Below are positions 50,198 through 53,558 of a DNA stretch of 53,558 nt, in pieces; position 1 is the stretch's first letter; each line of letters starts with the position of its first letter. The position numbers and the translations under genes were made by a program. A model generated the notes under the pieces. That model did not search any database. It was not told the origin of the DNA and worked only from the letters and a program-made list of their open reading frames with translations. This DNA comes from VFJL01 sp043721435 (GTDB lineage Bacteria; Pseudomonadota; Gammaproteobacteria; Burkholderiales; Nitrosomonadaceae), in contig JAYSQR010000076.1 of the NCBI GenBank assembly GCA_043721435.1, forward strand, positions 1-53,558, written 5' to 3'.

Positions 50198-51139
50198 TCA
50201 GCTTTTGGGCAGTGGAAATACCACCGCTTCAACCACGCCGCTCAGCTCCTCTACTAACACGCCCCCCTCCTGCTCCGCGCCGATTTGTTTCAGGCGTGAT
50301 ATGACTTCCTGCACCAGCACTTCCGGTGCGGAAGCCCCGGCGGTGATGCCAATGCGGGTTTTCCCTTCCAGCCATTTTTCCTGCAATTGCTCGGCACGGT
50401 CTATCATGTATGCGTCCACGCCGGCATTTCGCGCCACTTCACACAAGCGGTTGGAATTGGAACTGTTGGGTGAGCCAACCACAATCACCAGATCACATTG
50501 CTTTACCATCATCTTGACCGCATCCTGGCGGTTTTGCGTGGCATAACAAATATCGTCTTTTTTTGGTCCAGTTATTTTTGGAAAGCGTTTTTTTAAGGCC
50601 TTGATTACTCGCGTGGCATCATCCACCGACAGCGTGGTCTGAGTGACATAAGCCAAGTGGTTCGGATCCTTGACTTGCAAGTTGGCAACATCGTCTTCCG
50701 TTTCAACCAGGTACATGCTCGGACCGCCTCCCTCAGCTTGTCCCATGGTGCCCTCCACTTCCGGGTGGCCTTGATGACCGATCATAATGACCTCCCTGCC
50801 TTGTGCGCGCATTTTCGCCACTTCAATATGAACCTTGGTGACCAGCGGACAGGTGGCGTCGAACACCTTGAATTTGCGTGCGTCAGCTTCGCGCCGCACC
50901 TCATGCGAAACGCCGTGAGCACTGAAGATCAGGATGCTGCCACTTGGCACCTCGTCGAGATTTTCGACGAATACTGCGCCCTTTTTCTCCAGATTCTCCA
51001 CCACGAAACGGTTATGCACCACCTCGTGACGTACGTAAATCGGTGCGCCATGCATGGTCAGCGCCCGCTCGACAATCTCGATGGCGCGATCCACCCCGGC
51101 ACAGAAACCTCGGGGGTTTGCGAGTAATACTTTAATCAT
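50198..51139 (-). CDS. ispH: 4-hydroxy-3-methylbut-2-enyl diphosphate reductase
   Basis: 313 residues. The three cluster Cys are in LANPRGFCAGVDRAI (Cys13), FDATCPLVTKVH (about 97) and DICYATQNRQDAV (about 198). GSPNSSNSNRL is the substrate loop. It makes IPP and DMAPP, the last step of the MEP pathway that feeds ubiquinone. It converges on thiO (10-bp gap). Confidence 0.97.
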   Translation of the reverse strand: MIKVLLANPRGFCAGVDRAIEIVERALTMHGAPIYVRHEVVHNRFVVENLEKKGAVFVENLDEVPSGSILIFSAHGVSHEVRREADARKFKVFDATCPLVTKVHIEVAKMRAQGREVIMIGHQGHPEVEGTMGQAEGGGPSMYLVETEDDVANLQVKDPNHLAYVTQTTLSVDDATRVIKALKKRFPKITGPKKDDICYATQNRQDAVKMMVKQCDLVIVVGSPNSSNSNRLCEVARNAGVDAYMIDRAEQLQEKWLEGKTRIGITAGASAPEVLVQEVISRLKQIGAEQEGGVLVEELSGVVEAVVFPLPKS

Positions 51140-51274
51140 TGGTCATCCTCCATAAAAATCCGCTTTCATTCGGTGAATATTCTAAAGCATTCACGCACGC
51201 GCCAAGTAAATTTTCCCTTCATTTTCCCCTCAAGGCACATCAGTCCCGCTCGATGCAAGACCGGCGTATCCAGA

Positions 51275-52165
51275 TTATTGCTCTGAGCGAACCCGGTCTA
51301 GTTGCTCACAGACTATTTTCACTGCCTGCAACATACGCGGTGTCTGTCGGTGCAGCAGATCAGGGTGAACAAAAAACAAATGCTTATTCCTCACCGCGCG
51401 TATCTGCGGGAACTGCTGCCACAACTTCCCCGCCCCGGATTCAGGCAGCACACCACTGATAATGGCCTGGGGATCGGCCTGCAGCAAGCTTTCTGCCGAT
51501 ATCGCCGGCGCCAGGATAGACGCGGCAGCGAATATATTGACGCCGCCACAGAGGTTGATGATGTCGCTGATGATATGGCTGCCATTCACCGTCATCAGCG
51601 GTTGCTGCCAGATCAGCAGAAACACGCTGACTTGCTGCCGCCCCGCATAGCTGCGCTTAATCTGTTGCAGTTCGGTTTCGTAAGCGCGTGCCGCCGCTTC
51701 CGCTTGAGTCGATGTTGCCGCCAGTTGGCCGGTCAGCCGCAACAACCGCGGAATGTCCTCCAGCCGGGTTGCTTCCGTGACAAAAACCGGCAAACCCAGC
51801 TTTTCGAGCCTGTCGATATCCGCAGCGTTGCCGCTACGCCATGCAATCACCAGATCGGGCTGGAGCATGACTATCCTCTCCAGATCGAGTCCGGCTGCGT
51901 CCCCAATTTCCGGGACAGCTTTGGCGGCTGCAGGATAATCACTCCGGCTGCTGACACCCACGAGTCTATCGCCAGCGCCGGCGGCGTACACCAGCTCGGT
52001 GATGTTGGGAGAAAGCGAGATGATGCGTCTGGCGAAACGCTCCAGATGGATGCTGCGGCCGCGATCATCGGTCAGGCTGAGCGAAGTATCTGCGGCGGCG
52101 GCAATGCCGATGGGTGCGCACGAAAGCAGCGGAAATGCCAGCAGTGCCAGAACACTACGCTTTAT
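51275..52165 (-). CDS. BtuF-like periplasmic substrate-binding protein, apparently with an ATA start
   Basis: 296 residues if read from ATA at 52165, giving KRSVLALLAFPLLSC, a clean signal sequence, after AGAGGAG with an 8-nt spacer. No in-frame ATG exists here; a GTG at 52228 with no ribosome site is the alternative. The mature part has the helical-backbone fold: RIISLSPNITELVYAAGAGDRLVGVS, DLVIAW, IISDIINLCGGVNIF. It fits B12 (BtuF) or ferric siderophore binding. No permease or ATPase genes are adjacent. B12 would suit QueG. It follows the DAHP synthase gene by 80 bp. Confidence 0.85.
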   Translation of the reverse strand: MKRSVLALLAFPLLSCAPIGIAAAADTSLSLTDDRGRSIHLERFARRIISLSPNITELVYAAGAGDRLVGVSSRSDYPAAAKAVPEIGDAAGLDLERIVMLQPDLVIAWRSGNAADIDRLEKLGLPVFVTEATRLEDIPRLLRLTGQLAATSTQAEAAARAYETELQQIKRSYAGRQQVSVFLLIWQQPLMTVNGSHIISDIINLCGGVNIFAAASILAPAISAESLLQADPQAIISGVLPESGAGKLWQQFPQIRAVRNKHLFFVHPDLLHRQTPRMLQAVKIVCEQLDRVRSEQ

Positions 52166-52245
52166 AGCGGACGCTCCTCTGATTTTGGAAGAGCGGTTAC
52201 GGAATAGCCTGAAAATGACATTTGCCACGAACAATAACAATAGGA

Positions 52246-53373
52246 TTATGCTTCCTGATCCTGCCGGTAGCGTCCGGCCAGCGCCGCGCGTTGCAGATAG
52301 GCTTCGCGCGCAATGCGGACATCTTCCAGAAATTGCGGCAACTCTCTGATCAGCAGTGCCTGCGGCCCATCCACCAGCGCCTTGCCCGGCACCGGATGAA
52401 AATCCACCAGCACCATGTTGGCGCCTGCAATGATGCCTTGCGCGGTGACATGCATGATGTCGAGGATGCCGTCCGGCGAGCAGGTGCGCGCGCCGACCGA
52501 ATGCGACGGATCGATGCATACCGGCATGCGGGTCAGGCGCTTGACCACCGGCACATGGGCGAAATCGACAAAGTTGCGGTGCGGATCGGCCATGTTGGTC
52601 TTCATTCCGCGCAGCCCGAACACCACCTTGCGGTTGCCTTCGGAAGCCAGATATTCGGCTGCGTTGAGCGATTCATCCAGGGTAATGCCGAAACCACGTT
52701 TGATCAGCACTGGAAAATCCTGCTGGCGGCCGACGATTTTCAGCAGCTCGAAATTCTGCGTGTTGCGCGTACCGATCTGCAGCATCACCCCGGTAGGACT
52801 GCCGGTCTGATTGAGTGCCTCACGGATTTCATCGACGTGAGATTCGTGGGTAATTTCCATGGAAATGACCTTGATGCCGTATTTCCCGGCCAGATCAAAC
52901 ACGTAAGGCAGGCAGGCCTTGCCGTGGCCCTGAAACGCATACGGGCTGGTGCGCGGCTTGTAGGCGCCCATGCGGGTGCAGACCTGGCCGTGGTCGCGCA
53001 ATGCTTTCATCATCATCTCGACATGCTCCGGCGTATCCACCGCGCATAATCCGGCGAATACGTGGAGCGTATCCTGGCCGAAGCGCACGCCGTTATAATC
53101 GAAATGCGTGGGACGGTCGTCACCCTTGTGCCGCCCGAGAACGCGGTACTCCTCCGAAACCCGCACCACCCGCTCGACACACGGCAAGTTCTGCATGTCC
53201 TCGAGGGACAGCGCCATGGTATTGCCGATCAGATATATCTCGGTCAGCATCTGCTCGATTCCAACTTCGGTATGCACGCGGGTGGAGATGCCCGGCATGT
53301 TGGCGAGGTGCGCCAGCAACTGCTGGTATTCAGGGCTGTCAGGATGAGCGTCCGGGGTCAGGATCAGTATCAT
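52246..53373 (-). CDS. aroF: 3-deoxy-7-phosphoheptulonate synthase (type I beta)
   Basis: 375 residues from ATG 53373; the frame is open upstream without family sequence. An N-terminal ferredoxin-like regulatory domain (MILILTPDAHPDS to VSEEYRVLGRHK, about 1-85) precedes the barrel, which has LIKRGFGITLDESLNAAEYL, VFGLRGMKT and CIDPSHSVG with metal ligands. It makes DAHP from PEP and erythrose-4-P, the first step of aromatic synthesis. The regulatory domain suggests feedback control. Confidence 0.93.
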   Translation of the reverse strand: MILILTPDAHPDSPEYQQLLAHLANMPGISTRVHTEVGIEQMLTEIYLIGNTMALSLEDMQNLPCVERVVRVSEEYRVLGRHKGDDRPTHFDYNGVRFGQDTLHVFAGLCAVDTPEHVEMMMKALRDHGQVCTRMGAYKPRTSPYAFQGHGKACLPYVFDLAGKYGIKVISMEITHESHVDEIREALNQTGSPTGVMLQIGTRNTQNFELLKIVGRQQDFPVLIKRGFGITLDESLNAAEYLASEGNRKVVFGLRGMKTNMADPHRNFVDFAHVPVVKRLTRMPVCIDPSHSVGARTCSPDGILDIMHVTAQGIIAGANMVLVDFHPVPGKALVDGPQALLIRELPQFLEDVRIAREAYLQRAALAGRYRQDQEA

Positions 53374-53558
53374 GGAATGGTGCCAAATGGGGGTAGAGGC
53401 TGCGATAGCGCGACCGCGCAAATCAGCCCGAATTCTAACCGAAAAGACCGCTGCCTGCCACGCGCGTTGCCTCATAACAAAAGGATACCGAAGGTCAGGA
53501 AGATTGCCTCATAATTGAGGTAACTTTCAGCATAGAAAAGATAGCTCGTAATTTAGCA

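Noticed and set aside
51302..52207. Open frame of 301 codons on the plus strand
   Set aside because: Antisense to the BtuF-like gene; composition of a shadow frame.
52166..52519. N-terminal extension of the BtuF-like frame into the DAHP synthase gene
   Set aside because: It overlaps the end of the aroF-type gene in another frame and would bury the signal peptide.

Overview
The window reads as a chromosome segment of a betaproteobacterium, probably Nitrosomonadales/Gallionellaceae-like. This is an inference from gene content and order: yebC-ruvC-ruvA-ruvB-ybgC-tolQRAB-pal-cpoB-queE-queC on one strand, nadE next to glnB, a cytochrome P460 and a small cytochrome c. No 16S gene is present. The first ~1.3 kb looks foreign. 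It carries two pseudopilin genes with Ala before the cleavage-site Phe, a style common in the Planctomycetes-Verrucomicrobia group. It meets the rest inside a tRNA-Phe whose acceptor arms do not match, so the contig may be a chimera joined at a conserved tRNA.

Layout. 0-1.4 kb: truncated pseudopilin pair, terminator, hybrid tRNA-Phe. 1.6-8.2 kb: manC (GDP-mannose), a redoxin, cytochrome P460, a GlcF-like Fe-S protein, coq7 (ubiquinone), OsmC, an ElyC-like DUF218 protein and a class I cytochrome c. 8.2-19.5 kb: DUF255 protein, ilvD, lgt, a methyltransferase, a small acidic protein, fumC, prolyl aminopeptidase, a small protein overlapping a patatin lipase, TerC and UspA. 19.5-22.5 kb: a GAF-PilB/GspE ATPase facing a major-pilin gene. 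22.7-29.5 kb: a split MacA/ATPase/permease exporter, BepA-like M48 protease, glnB and nadE. 29.7-33.2 kb: Nudix hydrolase, amiC, tsaE and queG.

33.2-35.6 kb is the clearest accessory island. Two small genes, a six-cysteine secreted protein and a HEPN-like protein, each sit in a segment whose first bases (TTGGAC, TTAGGC) complement a core site just after their stop codon (GTCCAAC, GCCTAAC). That is the signature of integron gene cassettes, and no integrase is visible (a CALIN-like array). The first cassette ends in a 50-bp perfect palindrome and is followed by a ~153-bp element with 16-bp inverted ends. A third small ORF runs into a REP-associated tyrosine transposase unit bounded by 19-bp perfect inverted repeats.

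35.7-53.4 kb returns to core genes: an alpha/beta hydrolase, a four-gene DUF883/YqjE/YqjK envelope cluster, queC and queE (with queG, three steps of queuosine synthesis), the complete Tol-Pal system, the RuvABC resolvasome, YebC, an orphan FimT/GspH pseudopilin, thiO, ispH, a BtuF-like binding protein and a DAHP synthase. Two genes lack a usable ATG/GTG/TTG where the family starts: ruvC has ATC and the btuF-like gene has ATA, each behind a good Shine-Dalgarno sequence.
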